NCBI GenBank assembly: GCA_026395755.1
Contig: JAPLYC010000067.1
Coordinates: forward strand, 1-40,061
Reading direction: 5' to 3'
Length of the DNA stretch: 40,061 nucleotides
DNA from: Candidatus Parcubacteria bacterium
GTDB taxonomy: Bacteria > Patescibacteriota > Patescibacteriia > CAIXNZ01
Part shown: positions 8,915 through 17,284 of the stretch, in pieces
Position numbering within the stretch: position 1 is the first letter of the stretch
Layout of the letters: every line of letters starts with the position of its first letter
The notes under the pieces: generated by a model
What the model was told of the DNA's origin: nothing
The model's input: only the letters and a program-made list of their open reading frames with translations
Database searches by the model: none
Position numbers and translations under genes: made by a program

Positions 8915-9469
8915 TTACTTCCGGACTGCGAGGAATCGATCACTCACACCCCAATAATCGCCATACCCCTCACGCCAAGAAGGTGTGATGCCGAGACAGC
9001 GCTTATGCTCATGACAGAACAGAATCGGACAATAATTAGATGTGCCGCCGTAGAAACCAGAAGGTTTAGTCGTCCAGATAGAATTGAGAGCGACGATCGG
9101 AAATTGCCTCTGGATATCCGGATAAGCCGAGCCAAAGGCAAGCAGGTGCTCGATTTTGGCCGATTCCAATCCAAGTTGGCGCATTCCCACATGCACTTCA
9201 GAGGTTTCACAAGCTCCCTTAACCACACCGTTTGTAATCGTGTTATGATGCGGATACACAAGAACCAATTGAACTTTTTTCTGACCCTCGCCCTCGATCT
9301 TGAAACGCTCAATGATCTTGTCTTTATCCTCATCGTACCTGCCCGCCTTAATCATATCTAATAGTGACAAGTTATAGTCCACGATGACATTGCAGTCGGT
9401 TATGTTGAAAGTCGTGTAGTAATATTCCATTCTAACTTCTTCTTCCCTGCTGTTCGTCAATTCTTTCAT
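8915..9469 (-). CDS. Hypothetical protein, paralogue of the 145-aa protein at 10291-10728
   Basis: 184 residues, start supported by AAAGGAGG. It shares with the neighbouring 145-aa protein the order DYxxxLxxMIKAGxxDE, a middle QLVLV strand, LGLExAKIEHLLAFG, then PxxQxQFPIVALxSxW and a C-terminal RFLAV(R/V)K. I recognise this as a widespread bacterial family of unknown function, often multicopy and near accessory genes, in which the '(F/L)PIVALGS' and 'RFLAVRK' motifs mark a predicted small-domain fold. This copy has a longer N-terminus (about 30 residues) and a Cys/His-containing insertion (NYCPILFCHEHKRCLG) that could bind metal; the paralogue lacks that set. Role unknown. Confidence 0.75.
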   Translation of the reverse strand: MKELTNSREEEVRMEYYYTTFNITDCNVIVDYNLSLLDMIKAGRYDEDKDKIIERFKIEGEGQKKVQLVLVYPHHNTITNGVVKGACETSEVHVGMRQLGLESAKIEHLLAFGSAYPDIQRQFPIVALNSIWTTKPSGFYGGTSNYCPILFCHEHKRCLGITPSWREGYGDYWGVSDRFLAVRK

Positions 9470-9485
9470 GGTAATCCTCCTTTTG

Positions 9486-9571
9486 TTTTAAAGAACTAAA
9501 CCTACTTTTGACCCCCCCTCACTCTGAGAGAATCTCAATTTAGGCGGGGAGCAATGTTGTATTTGCTCCCC
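9486..9571 (-). promoter_or_regulatory. Structured intergenic element (copy M3)
   Basis: Minus strand: hairpin A GGGGAGCAA/TTGCTCCCC (9571-9546), hairpin B with outer CCTA/TAGG (9544-9501) and inner GATTCTCTC pairing with GGGGGGGTC through several G-U pairs, then boxA-like AGTTCTTTAAAA (9497-9486), then AAAGGAGG and ATG. The inner stem differs from the other copies yet still pairs. Confidence 0.7.
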
Positions 9572-9577
9572 TTATAA

Positions 9578-10174
9578 TCAGCTGGCCAGCAGGAATCTGA
9601 CGATTCCGATGGCCTCACTGATGGTGCGGTCAATCCCATGATTGCCACGAATCACGATGTGATGGGAATGTTTGTCCCAGGCTTGCCTGGTTTTTGCTTC
9701 CAGAGCCTGCGCCTCTTCGAGTCCTTCCATACGATGCTCGTTGCCGGCCTTGCCATACTTTTCGGGTACGGCAGTGGCCAGGGACTCGAGGTGAATGACG
9801 GCTTCATAGCCTTCCAGCGTTGCGGTGGCATCCACCCCATAGCGGCGGCAAAATTCTTCGCTGCCGCCCGGAGTGTAGGCCGCGCCGTCGAGCACGCCCC
9901 GGTCGCAGATCAAGAGCTTGGCGCCCTTTTCTTCCGCGACTTGGGAGTAAGTCTGCTCCAGGGAAACCTGGAGCGTGGCGATGGCAGTCTGAAAGCTAGC
10001 CTGCCATTTTTCCGACCACTGGCAATCTTTGCCGGGGACCGGAAAGCCGCTCGAGAGCAGCATGGTTGCCGCTTCCGGAACCACCACGACCTGGCCCGCG
10101 AACTCTTCGCGAAGCGCGTTGAGGGTCGTCGACTTGCCACCACAGGGACCACCGGTCAGCACGATCTTCTTCAT
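9578..10174 (-). CDS. P-loop ATPase/kinase of the AAA_28 (NadR kinase-like) family
   Basis: 198-residue nucleotide kinase-like protein. The Walker A GGPCGGKST is at residues 8-16, a VVVPEAATMLL strand-helix follows at ~30-40, and a Walker-B-like LLICDRGVLDGAAY sits near residue 90. This order fits the AAA_28 family, related to the ribosylnicotinamide-kinase domain of NadR. The substrate is unknown; a nucleoside or a phospho-inositide/lipid-like substrate cannot be told apart from sequence. The gene is more GC-rich than its neighbours, which suggests separate origin. It is flanked by two near-identical structured intergenic elements, and the SD AAGGAG is clear. A link to NAD metabolism elsewhere in the window is tempting but is only inference. 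Confidence 0.8.
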   Translation of the reverse strand: MKKIVLTGGPCGGKSTTLNALREEFAGQVVVVPEAATMLLSSGFPVPGKDCQWSEKWQASFQTAIATLQVSLEQTYSQVAEEKGAKLLICDRGVLDGAAYTPGGSEEFCRRYGVDATATLEGYEAVIHLESLATAVPEKYGKAGNEHRMEGLEEAQALEAKTRQAWDKHSHHIVIRGNHGIDRTISEAIGIVRFLLAS

Positions 10175-10193
10175 TATTTTTCTCCTTGTTAAG

Positions 10194-10284
10194 GTTTAAA
10201 GAACTTTTCTTACCTACTTTTGAATCTTCTTCCCTTTGAAAAAGACTCAATTTAGGTGGGGAATAAGTTATGAGCTTATTCCCC
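10194..10284 (-). promoter_or_regulatory. Structured intergenic element (copy M2)
   Basis: Minus strand: hairpin A GGGGAATAAG/CTTATTCCCC (10284-10258), hairpin B with outer CCTA/TAGG (10256-10213) and inner TTGAGTCTT/AAGATTCAA, then boxA-like AGTTCTTTAAAC (10205-10194), then AAGGAG and ATG. Confidence 0.7.
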
Positions 10285-10290
10285 TGTTTT

Positions 10291-10728
10291 TTATTTGACG
10301 ACGGCCAGGAAGCGACACCAGTCACTCCAAAGACCGCCAGTGTCACCCGAAGAGATGCCGAGCTTGCGCTCGCCACCAATGCAATACAGGCTCGGGTAAT
10401 ATTTATAATAACCGTAACAGATCCAGACAGAGTCGAGAGCGACGATAGGGAACTGCTCCTGTAATTCCGGAAAAGTCGTTCCGAAAGCGAGCAGGTGCTC
10501 AATCTTCGCGGGCTCCAGTCCCAGTCTGGCCAGGTACCCAAACGCTTCCATGGTGGTAACATCCTTCTTCAGGTGAACCAGCACCAATTCCGTCTCCTGC
10601 GAGCCGACTCCCTTGAGCGGAAAATGTTTGCCATTGATGTCTTCGTCGACCTCATCGAACTTGCCAGCCTTGATCATTTTGGTCAGAGTCTTGCCGTAGT
10701 CCACAACGACTTTATAAATCTTTTCCAT
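10291..10728 (-). CDS. Hypothetical protein, first gene of the minus-strand array, paralogue of 8915-9469
   Basis: 145 residues. It shares with the 184-aa paralogue DYGKTLTKMIKAGKFDE, LGLEPAKIEHLLAFG, QEQFPIVALDSVW and the terminal RFLAVVK, in the same order. It is the shorter and probably the minimal form of the family: an N-terminal helical region, a central ELVLVH strand and a compact aromatic C-terminus (YGYYKYYPSLYCIGG). It is the promoter-proximal gene of the array, 120 nt downstream of a consensus promoter, with a leader that carries its own hairpin and boxA-like motif. SD AAAGGAG. Function unknown. Confidence 0.75.
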   Translation of the reverse strand: MEKIYKVVVDYGKTLTKMIKAGKFDEVDEDINGKHFPLKGVGSQETELVLVHLKKDVTTMEAFGYLARLGLEPAKIEHLLAFGTTFPELQEQFPIVALDSVWICYGYYKYYPSLYCIGGERKLGISSGDTGGLWSDWCRFLAVVK

Positions 10729-10742
10729 CGTAATCTCCTTTT

Positions 10743-10850
10743 GTCCTATATTACAGGACTGCTAGGGTGGTGAGGTCTTAAACTTTAAAGAACGGCTTTA
10801 CTTTATGTGATTCAGGTGTGAGCTAGGGACTTGTCCCCTTCTCAGCCTGA
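10743..10850 (-). promoter_or_regulatory. Leader of the minus-strand array with hairpin and boxA-like motif (copy M1)
   Basis: The first transcribed part after the promoter folds as a long broken stem (10850-10812: TCAGG..TGAG..GGGAC / GTCCC..CTCA..CCTGA). It is followed by boxA-like CGTTCTTTAAAG (10794-10783) and a small GTCCT/AGGAC hairpin just before the SD. It lacks hairpin A, as expected for a first gene. The remaining gap to 11056 holds two divergent promoters and no gene. Confidence 0.6.
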
Positions 10851-10856
10851 TTAAGT

Positions 10857-10885
10857 AGTATAGCATAGATTTTGGATTTTGTCAA
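10857..10885 (-). promoter_or_regulatory. Sigma-70-type promoter of the minus-strand array
   Basis: TTGACA (10885-10880), 17-nt spacer, TATACT (10862-10857). This near-consensus promoter is the only strong one seen for the six genes 10728-6748. Confidence 0.8.
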
Positions 10886-11000
10886 TAGTTTCGACAAAAA
10901 CTGTCGGTAGTTAAATAAGTAATTAGTCTGAAATACTGTATTTGTAATAAATTACTGGCTATTTTCAAAACAAGCCAAAATTCAAATGTTGACGGAAAAG

Positions 11001-11029
11001 TTGACATTTTTAGAAACGTATGCTATAAT
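11001..11029 (+). promoter_or_regulatory. Consensus promoter of the TrmB-like regulator
   Basis: TTGACA (11001-11006), 17-nt spacer, TATAAT (11024-11029). It is a perfect match to the sigma-70 consensus, divergent from the minus-strand array promoter 115 nt away. Confidence 0.85.
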
Positions 11030-11056
11030 ACAAATAGATAACTAATAAATAAACCT

Positions 11057-11791
11057 ATGGAATTACAAGAACAATTACAAACACTGGGCTTAAATGAAAA
11101 AGAAGCCAAGGTTTACCTGGCTTCCCTGGAATTAGGACAAAGTTCAGTACAGGATATTGCCAGAAAATCCCATATTAAACGCTCAACAGTTTACGAGATA
11201 ATAAATAACCTTATCGAACAGAACTTAATTACTATTATTCCCAAAGGGAAAAAGCGGTATTTTCTAGCGGCTGAACCGATAAAATTAACTGAATTAATTG
11301 ATCAGAAACAAAAAGTTTTGGCCAAAATGATGCCGGAACTTGAAGCGCTTAGCAAAATATCCCCGACTAAACCTAAAATACGCTTTTATGAAGGGAAAGA
11401 AGGAATTAAATCTATTTATGCTGACACAATTAAAGAAGGCAAAGAAATTTTTGGCTTTGTAGCTGTTACGGAGGGTCTTCAATCTAAGATTGGAAACTAC
11501 CTGACCAATTACGTCAAGCAGCGTTCAGAAAAAAAAATTATGGCTAAAGCAATCGCATCAGACTCCCCGATGGCCAGGGAATTTCAAAAAAGAGATCAGC
11601 AGGAATATCGGCAGACAAAACTTATTTCCGAAGATGATTACCCTTTTTCAATAGAAATTAATATTTATGGCAATAAAGTAGCCTTTATATCCTATAAAGA
11701 AAATGAGCTAATGGGCGTAATAATTGAATCAATGGAAATTGCTAAAACAATGAAGTCAATCCATAAATTTTTCTGGGATAAACTGAATTAA
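11057..11791 (+). CDS. TrmB-family transcriptional regulator
   Basis: 244 residues. The N-terminal ~70 residues form a TrmB winged helix (LQTLGLNEKEAKVYLASLEL, then IARKSHIKRSTVYEIINNLIEQ, with a wing KGKKRYFLA). A short coiled coil (about 80-105) leads to a C-terminal effector-like domain (KIRFYEGKEGIKSIYADTI, EIFGFVAVTEG, VAFISYKENELMGVIIES). TrmB proteins usually repress or activate sugar or stress genes. The divergent promoter of the minus-strand accessory array is the obvious candidate target besides itself, but no operator was recognised. No SD; the start is preceded by AACCT. Adjacent downstream is ftsH with no clear shared promoter. Confidence 0.88.
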   Translation: MELQEQLQTLGLNEKEAKVYLASLELGQSSVQDIARKSHIKRSTVYEIINNLIEQNLITIIPKGKKRYFLAAEPIKLTELIDQKQKVLAKMMPELEALSKISPTKPKIRFYEGKEGIKSIYADTIKEGKEIFGFVAVTEGLQSKIGNYLTNYVKQRSEKKIMAKAIASDSPMAREFQKRDQQEYRQTKLISEDDYPFSIEINIYGNKVAFISYKENELMGVIIESMEIAKTMKSIHKFFWDKLN

Positions 11792-11918
11792 GATTCAAAT
11801 CAAAAATTCAGCATTGCGTTGGGGATGCTTTTTAAAATATTCCTTTGACAAAATAATATAATTATTATAAAATCAAACCTATAACACTAAAATCTAAAAC
11901 ACTAAAACTCTATAATCT

Positions 11919-13736
11919 ATGTCCAAAATTATTCTCAAAAATTTTCTCATCTTTCTTCTTATCTTTCTTGTCATTGCCGCCTTATTTTCAACTTATAATG
12001 CTACAGCCGAAAAACCTCTGGCAGTCGGAATTGATCAATTGATCACCCAAATTCAGAATGAAGAGGTCTCCCAGATCATTGTTAGAGATGCCAAACTGGA
12101 AATTACCTTAAATAACGGCAAAAAAGAAACCTCCAAAAAAGAAAGTACTGATTCTTTAAGCACTTTACTGAAAAATTATAATATTGACCCGGCCAAAATG
12201 CTTAAGGTCAAAATTGATGTCAAAGAAAATGAAGGCTTTGGCTTTTGGGCTATAACTTTATTGCCAATTTTTGTACCCTTGCTTTTAATCGGTGTTTTTA
12301 TCTATATAATGATGCGTCAGGTTCAGGGCGCCAATACCAAAGCTATGTCATTTGGCCAAAGCCAGGCTCGCGAACTGCACCAAAAAGGCAAATCCAAAAC
12401 TACTTTTAAAACCGTGGCCGGCTGTAAAGAAGCCAAGGAAGAATTATCAGAAGTAGTAGAATTTTTAAGAAGCCCCAAGAAATTCCTGCAAATGGGTGCC
12501 AAAATTCCTAAAGGCGTACTTTTAATGGGCGCCCCCGGAACCGGCAAAACCTTACTGGCCAAAGCAGTGGCCGGCGAAGCCAATGTGCCCTTCTTTTCTA
12601 TTTCCGGCTCTGAATTTGTAGAAATGTTTGTGGGTGTAGGCGCTTCACGCGTACGCGACTTATTTAAACGCGCGAAAAAATCCGCGCCTTGCATAATTTT
12701 TATTGATGAAATCGACGCTGTCGGACGCCAGCGCGGCGCCGGCTTAGGCGGTTCCCATGATGAGCGCGAACAAACTTTAAATCAGATCCTGGTGGAAATG
12801 GATGGGATGGAAACCAAAATTAATGTCATTGTTATGGCCGCAACCAATAGGCCGGATATTCTTGACCCCGCGTTATTAAGGCCGGGACGCTTTGATCGCC
12901 GTATAGTTCTGGATATGCCGGACATTAATGACAGGGAAGAAATTTTAAAAGTCCATGCGGAAAATAAGCCTTTTAGCGCTGATGTTGATTTACGAAAGGT
13001 TGCTGAACGAACACCCGGGTTTTCGGGCGCTGATTTAGCTAATGCATTAAACGAAGGCGCTATTTTGGCTGCCAGACGCAATAAAAAATCTATTGACCAA
13101 ATTGATATTTTGGAAAGCATTGAAAAAGTCTTACTGGGACCGGAAAGAAGAAGCCATATTTTAAATGATAAAGAAAAGAAAATCACGGCTTATCATGAAG
13201 CCGGCCACGCCCTGATTGCCCATGAACTGCCCAATAGTGATCCGGTGCATAAAGTTTCTATTATTTCCCGCGGCCATGCTGCCGGCTATACTTTAAAAAT
13301 GCCGATAGAAGACAAGCATTTACACTCACGCTCAGAATTTATTGATGAACTGGCTGTATTTTTGGGTGGCTGGGTGGCGGAAAAAGAAACTTTTGGAGAA
13401 GTAACGACAGGCGCTTCCAATGACTTAATGCAGGCGACTAAATTGGCCAAAAGCCTGATTACCCAATATGGCATGGATGAAGACTTGGGTCCGCGCACCT
13501 TTGGCGAACGCGAAGAACTGATCTTTTTAGGCAAGGAAATACATGAACAGCGCGATTACAGCGACAAAACCGCGGAAATGATTGACCAGTCAATTACCAA
13601 TCTGATTTCCCAGGCTCAAAAAACTGCAAAGAGTATTCTGACCAAACACAAGGACCAGCTGGATAAAATTGTTGAAGCCTTATTAAAGAAAGAAACGCTG
13701 GAACGCGGCGATTTTGAAGCTTTATTTAAAAAATAA
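11919..13736 (+). CDS. ftsH: ATP-dependent zinc metalloprotease FtsH
   Basis: Membrane-anchored AAA+ protease that degrades misfolded membrane and regulatory proteins. It has 605 residues, close to the family norm. TM1 is at about residues 7-27 and TM2 at about 108-130, with a short extracytoplasmic domain between. Walker A GAPGTGKT is at 204-211, Walker [13 protein letters not shown] near 258, the pore loop FVEMFVG near 236, and the arginine-finger region RPGRFDR near 323. The protease motif HEAGH is at 426-430, and the third zinc ligand Asp lies in SNDLMQAT near 502. All key residues are intact. The start ATG is SD-less, preceded by AATCT. A strong terminator follows. Confidence 0.97.
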   Translation: MSKIILKNFLIFLLIFLVIAALFSTYNATAEKPLAVGIDQLITQIQNEEVSQIIVRDAKLEITLNNGKKETSKKESTDSLSTLLKNYNIDPAKMLKVKIDVKENEGFGFWAITLLPIFVPLLLIGVFIYIMMRQVQGANTKAMSFGQSQARELHQKGKSKTTFKTVAGCKEAKEELSEVVEFLRSPKKFLQMGAKIPKGVLLMGAPGTGKTLLAKAVAGEANVPFFSISGSEFVEMFVGVGASRVRDLFKRAKKSAPCIIFIDEIDAVGRQRGAGLGGSHDEREQTLNQILVEMDGMETKINVIVMAATNRPDILDPALLRPGRFDRRIVLDMPDINDREEILKVHAENKPFSADVDLRKVAERTPGFSGADLANALNEGAILAARRNKKSIDQIDILESIEKVLLGPERRSHILNDKEKKITAYHEAGHALIAHELPNSDPVHKVSIISRGHAAGYTLKMPIEDKHLHSRSEFIDELAVFLGGWVAEKETFGEVTTGASNDLMQATKLAKSLITQYGMDEDLGPRTFGEREELIFLGKEIHEQRDYSDKTAEMIDQSITNLISQAQKTAKSILTKHKDQLDKIVEALLKKETLERGDFEALFKK

Positions 13737-13747
13737 AAAACATATTT

Positions 13748-13785
13748 AAAAGCCCTGCGTCAAATGGCGCGGGGCTTTTGTTTTC
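13748..13785 (+). terminator. Rho-independent terminator after ftsH
   Basis: AAAAGCCCTGCG pairs with CGCGGGGCTTTT, followed by GTTTTCC. It ends 12 nt after the ftsH stop. Confidence 0.85.
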
Positions 13786-13871
13786 CCCAAAATTATTGTA
13801 TAATAAAAGCAGTTTTAACTTAGAATTAAGCTCTCCTACGCCAAGGCTTCGGAGAGCGAGGGGTAATAATT

Positions 13872-15200
13872 ATGTACATTTCATACAAAGACATTTTTAA
13901 GAATGCCTGGCAAATTACCGTCCAAAACCGCGCCTTGTGGATCTTTGGTATTTTTGCCTCGTTTATTTCCCTGGAAAATGTCTATGAAATTATCTTAACT
14001 CAATTTAATGAACTGAAAAATGCAGGCAGTTTTTTTAACCAGGTTCTGAATCTTTATCATACCCAATTGCAAGTCATTGACAGCAATCTTTTGATTCTCA
14101 GCCTCTTCTCTCAGAACTTAAGCGCCTATTTTTCGTTTATGATTTTCGGCGCGCTCATGATTTTGATTGTCTGGCTTGCTTTTACTTCTCAAATTTTAGT
14201 GATCAAAAGCACTGCCTTGCTATATCACGGCAAGAAAATCAATCTTTTTTCTATTTTTCAAGCAAGTGACGCGAAATTCTGGCCGGTTTTCATTATTAAT
14301 CTGATTGTAAAATTAATTTTATATGCAGGCTATCTGGCGCTCAGCTTACCACTGCTATACATGTTATTAATAAACAGTGTCAACGGTATTTTCCTGGCCA
14401 ATCTTTCTTTCTTCTTACTTTTTACGATCTTTGCCGTTTGTCTCAGCTTTATTTCGGCTTATGCCACCAATTTTATTGTTCTCAGAGATTATCATATTCT
14501 TGAAGCTTTTAGCGCTGCCTGGAAACTCTTTCAAAAAAATGTGGTTATCAGCTTAGAGCTGGCTTTCACCTTGTTTTTTCTTAAATTAATCAGCCTGATT
14601 CTGATCGTTTGCCTGGCCGTATTCTTTGCCATTCCCATCAGCCTGGTCTTTCTTATTACCTGGAGCAGTAAGGATCTAATTGGCATCGTAATGAGTTTAA
14701 CCTTAATGCTTTTAGCTTTAAGCTTTATTTCACTTTTCATCAACGCTATCTTCAATGTATTTTATTTATCCAGCTGGACCATTACTTTTATCAAATTAAC
14801 CGAGGAAACATTATTGGGCAGAATTTTTGCCTATATACGAGACTTCCCGCAATCCCTTAATGCCTTGGCCAAACGCTGGAATATAAAAATCGACAAGAAG
14901 GAAGCTAAGAAAGTCGCTGGCAAATTAGCCAAGCAAACAGAAGCCGAAGTCAAAGTACTGGCTAAAAATATTGCGGAAAAATATAAACAATATAAGCCGA
15001 TCGCCCAAAAACAAAGTAAAATTATGGTTAAGGAAATCCAAGCCGCCTATATTAAATATGAACCGCGTTTTGAGAAAGAGGCCAAAAAAATAGTACTGCA
15101 ATTGAAAAAAAAGCTTAAAAATCCAAAACCAGCCGAAAAAATAGACAGAAAAAAGTCAGGCAAAATAACTAAAAAAAAACTAAAAAATAATCATACTTAA
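13872..15200 (+). CDS. Polytopic membrane protein with a lysine-rich C-terminal tail
   Basis: 442 residues. About six or seven hydrophobic segments lie in residues 20-315 (for example FMIFGALMILIVWLAF, FIINLIVKLILYAGYLALS and LKLISLILIVCLAVFFAI). The pattern resembles 'glycerophosphoryl diester phosphodiesterase membrane domain'/DUF-type integral proteins, but no enzyme motif is present. The last 130 residues are soluble, very Lys-rich and probably helical (repeated AKxxAxKxK), which may contact nucleic acid or acidic phospholipid. An imperfect GCTCTCC/GGAGAGC hairpin lies just before the start. The next gene, a PilB/GspE ATPase, begins 6 nt after the stop, so the two are co-transcribed. A role in pilus or secretion assembly is possible by context only. 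Confidence 0.7.
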   Translation: MYISYKDIFKNAWQITVQNRALWIFGIFASFISLENVYEIILTQFNELKNAGSFFNQVLNLYHTQLQVIDSNLLILSLFSQNLSAYFSFMIFGALMILIVWLAFTSQILVIKSTALLYHGKKINLFSIFQASDAKFWPVFIINLIVKLILYAGYLALSLPLLYMLLINSVNGIFLANLSFFLLFTIFAVCLSFISAYATNFIVLRDYHILEAFSAAWKLFQKNVVISLELAFTLFFLKLISLILIVCLAVFFAIPISLVFLITWSSKDLIGIVMSLTLMLLALSFISLFINAIFNVFYLSSWTITFIKLTEETLLGRIFAYIRDFPQSLNALAKRWNIKIDKKEAKKVAGKLAKQTEAEVKVLAKNIAEKYKQYKPIAQKQSKIMVKEIQAAYIKYEPRFEKEAKKIVLQLKKKLKNPKPAEKIDRKKSGKITKKKLKNNHT

Positions 15201-15206
15201 TTTAGT

Positions 15207-16955
15207 ATGGCGGATATTGATGACGACCAAAATGTCAAAGGGCTGTCTGATTTAATCAAAGAAAGCAAAGGGAAAAAAATTAAACCAGTCATCTCCGAGC
15301 AAAAAGTCGCGGAAAAATTTTCCGATAAAATGGAAACCATAAAGGTTAAAGAGCTTGAGGAAGTTGCCCAACAGCAAGCTCCTGGGTTAGGCTTTCCCTA
15401 TATTAACCTGGTTGGCTTTCCCATTAACAGTGACACTATTAATAGTATCCCGCAAGAAATAGCCAAAGAACAAAAAGTCCTTTGCTTTTTTAAATCCGAC
15501 AAAGACGTTCGGCTTGCTTCACCGGTTCCCAATAATCCAAAACTGACTGAAATATTGAAAGGCTTAGCTACAGAAACAATCAGCGGTCACGGCGAAATTT
15601 ATCTGGTTTCCGAAAATAGTTTTAATTATGCTTTTAAATTTTATGAAAAATTTCCGCCGCCCCGAGAATTTGTGGCTGGGATAAAAATAACCGGCGAGGA
15701 GCTGGATAAGCTGAAAAATGAGATTAAAAACTTTGGAATATTAAATGCCAAACTGAACGAAGAGAAGAATATGACCAGTATCTTCAAGATGATTTTGGCC
15801 GGCGCCATGCAAGCCGGGTCTTCTGATATCCATATTGAAGCCGAAGAGGAAAAAATTATTTTAAGATTCAGAGTTGACGGAGTTTTACATATTGTCTCCA
15901 CTTTATCCAAGAAAATCTGGGAACGGCTTGATTCCAGGTTAAAAAATATTGCCGGTTTGAAAATAAATATTACAGAAAAACCCCAAGACGGCCGCATTAC
16001 CATCTATCTGGCCAAGGGTGAAAAGATGGAAGTGCGCGTTTCCACGTTGCCTACAGCTTTTGGTGAAAGCATTGTGATGCGCTTATTAAAATCAAATATT
16101 TCCAGCTTGAAATTTGAAGATTTGGGTATCAGGGGCAAAGCTTATGAAGATTTAAAGCGACAAGTCGAGCGGCCGACCGGTATGATTATAACTACCGGAC
16201 CAACCGGTTCCGGTAAAACCACTTCTTTATATGCTATTTTATACAAACTGAATAACCCGGAAACAAAAATTATTACTTTAGAAGATCCGATCGAGTATAA
16301 ACTCGAAGGCATTGCTCAAAGCCAGATTGACCATTCAGCCGGTTATTCTTTTGCCGATGGTCTGCGCTCGATATTAAGGCAAGACCCTGACATTATCATG
16401 GTCGGCGAATTGCGCGACCTGGAAACAGTGGAAGTCTCAATTCAGGCAGCCTTAACCGGCCATCAGGTTTTATCAACTTTGCATACCAATGATGCGGCCG
16501 GCGCCATCCCCAGATTTTTATCCATGGGCGCCAAGCCGTTTCTTTTGGCTCCTGCTTTAAACGCCGTTATTGGCCAGCGGTTAGTCAGAAAAATCCATGA
16601 TAAATGTAAAATTGAAATGGAATTAGGACCGGAAAAAATGGAACGCGTCAAACAAGCACTGGCTAAATTGCCGGCTGATTCAGGGTATAATATTGATTTG
16701 AATAAAATGAAATTCTACCGCGGCCAGGGCTGTGATGAATGCAACCATATTGGTTTAAAGGGAAGATTGGGCATCTATGAAATATTTACATTAAATCCCC
16801 AAATAGAAGCGGAAATTCTTTCAGGCAAAGCTTCAGAATATAAAATTGCGGAACTGGCTCATGACAGTGGCATGATTTCCATGGTACAGGACGGTATTTT
16901 AAAAGCTTTAGACGGTATAACCAGCATTGATGAAGTCTTTAGGGTTACCGAATAG
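15207..16955 (+). CDS. PilB/GspE-type secretion ATPase (type IV pilus assembly or type II secretion)
   Basis: Hexameric cytoplasmic ATPase that powers pilin polymerisation; 582 residues. The N-terminal ~170 residues are a divergent GspE_N-like region. The catalytic core follows: QAGSSDIHIEAEEEKIILRFRVDG (starting near 200), Walker A GPTGSGKTTS at 331-340, the Asp box ITLEDPIEYKLEGIAQSQI, Walker B DPDIIMVGELRD near 398, and the His box TGHQVLSTLHTNDA near 420. The zinc-binding region keeps CDEC late in the protein but only one Cys (HDKC) where the first CxxC pair of many GspE/PilB proteins would be. The start is SD-less and six nt after the membrane-protein gene. No pilin or PilC gene is in the window. 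Confidence 0.92.
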   Translation: MADIDDDQNVKGLSDLIKESKGKKIKPVISEQKVAEKFSDKMETIKVKELEEVAQQQAPGLGFPYINLVGFPINSDTINSIPQEIAKEQKVLCFFKSDKDVRLASPVPNNPKLTEILKGLATETISGHGEIYLVSENSFNYAFKFYEKFPPPREFVAGIKITGEELDKLKNEIKNFGILNAKLNEEKNMTSIFKMILAGAMQAGSSDIHIEAEEEKIILRFRVDGVLHIVSTLSKKIWERLDSRLKNIAGLKINITEKPQDGRITIYLAKGEKMEVRVSTLPTAFGESIVMRLLKSNISSLKFEDLGIRGKAYEDLKRQVERPTGMIITTGPTGSGKTTSLYAILYKLNNPETKIITLEDPIEYKLEGIAQSQIDHSAGYSFADGLRSILRQDPDIIMVGELRDLETVEVSIQAALTGHQVLSTLHTNDAAGAIPRFLSMGAKPFLLAPALNAVIGQRLVRKIHDKCKIEMELGPEKMERVKQALAKLPADSGYNIDLNKMKFYRGQGCDECNHIGLKGRLGIYEIFTLNPQIEAEILSGKASEYKIAELAHDSGMISMVQDGILKALDGITSIDEVFRVTE

Positions 16956-17048
16956 CTAGCCTCGGATTTGACAAGCTTTGAAGCGGGTGATAAGGTATTA
17001 AATCCTGGCAAGGGTATTAAATAGGAGTTCTACGAGGAGGGTTACAAA

Positions 17049-17231
17049 ATGGGGGAACCAAAGACAATCAGACGGCTAAGGACAGTAGTCCCAGAAGACG
17101 ATTTACGCGGCAAAAGGATGCAAAAAATATTGGATGACCACCGCGAAGATCCTTTGATGCCCATGGGGGAACTGATGATTGCCTCTCTTAATCGGGCCAG
17201 AGAAGCTGATAAGCAAAAAACTAAAAAATAG
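17049..17231 (+). CDS. Small basic hypothetical protein, 60 aa
   Basis: Start ATG with GAGGAGGG nine nt upstream, an unusually strong SD for this region. The sequence is charged and helical and ends in KQKTKK. It contains the string PEDDLRGKRMQKI, which resembles PDDDLRGQVMPRI in the convergent neighbour at 17285-18151; this may be chance or a shared binding motif. A terminator follows after 10 nt. I do not recognise a family. Confidence 0.6.
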   Translation: MGEPKTIRRLRTVVPEDDLRGKRMQKILDDHREDPLMPMGELMIASLNRAREADKQKTKK

Positions 17232-17240
17232 GCCAAACAA

Positions 17241-17272
17241 AATCGCCCCAACACTTAATGTGCGGGGCGATT
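17241..17272. terminator. Bidirectional terminator between convergent genes
   Basis: AATCGCCCC (17241-17249) pairs with GGGGCGATT (17264-17272), with AT-rich flanks on both sides. It separates the small plus-strand gene from the minus-strand gene ending at 17285. Confidence 0.7.
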
Positions 17273-17284
17273 ATTTATTATATT

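Noticed and set aside
9638-10192. Plus-strand frame of 184 codons opposite the P-loop kinase
   Set aside because: The opposite strand encodes an intact Walker A kinase with SD and leader. The plus frame has no start signal or motif.
7626-10284. Integron-like gene cassettes with attC sites
   Set aside because: The single-gene layout with hairpins invites the idea, but no GTTRRRY/RYYYAAC core sites are present, no integrase gene is seen, and the conserved ends are CCTA/TAGG plus a boxA-like motif.
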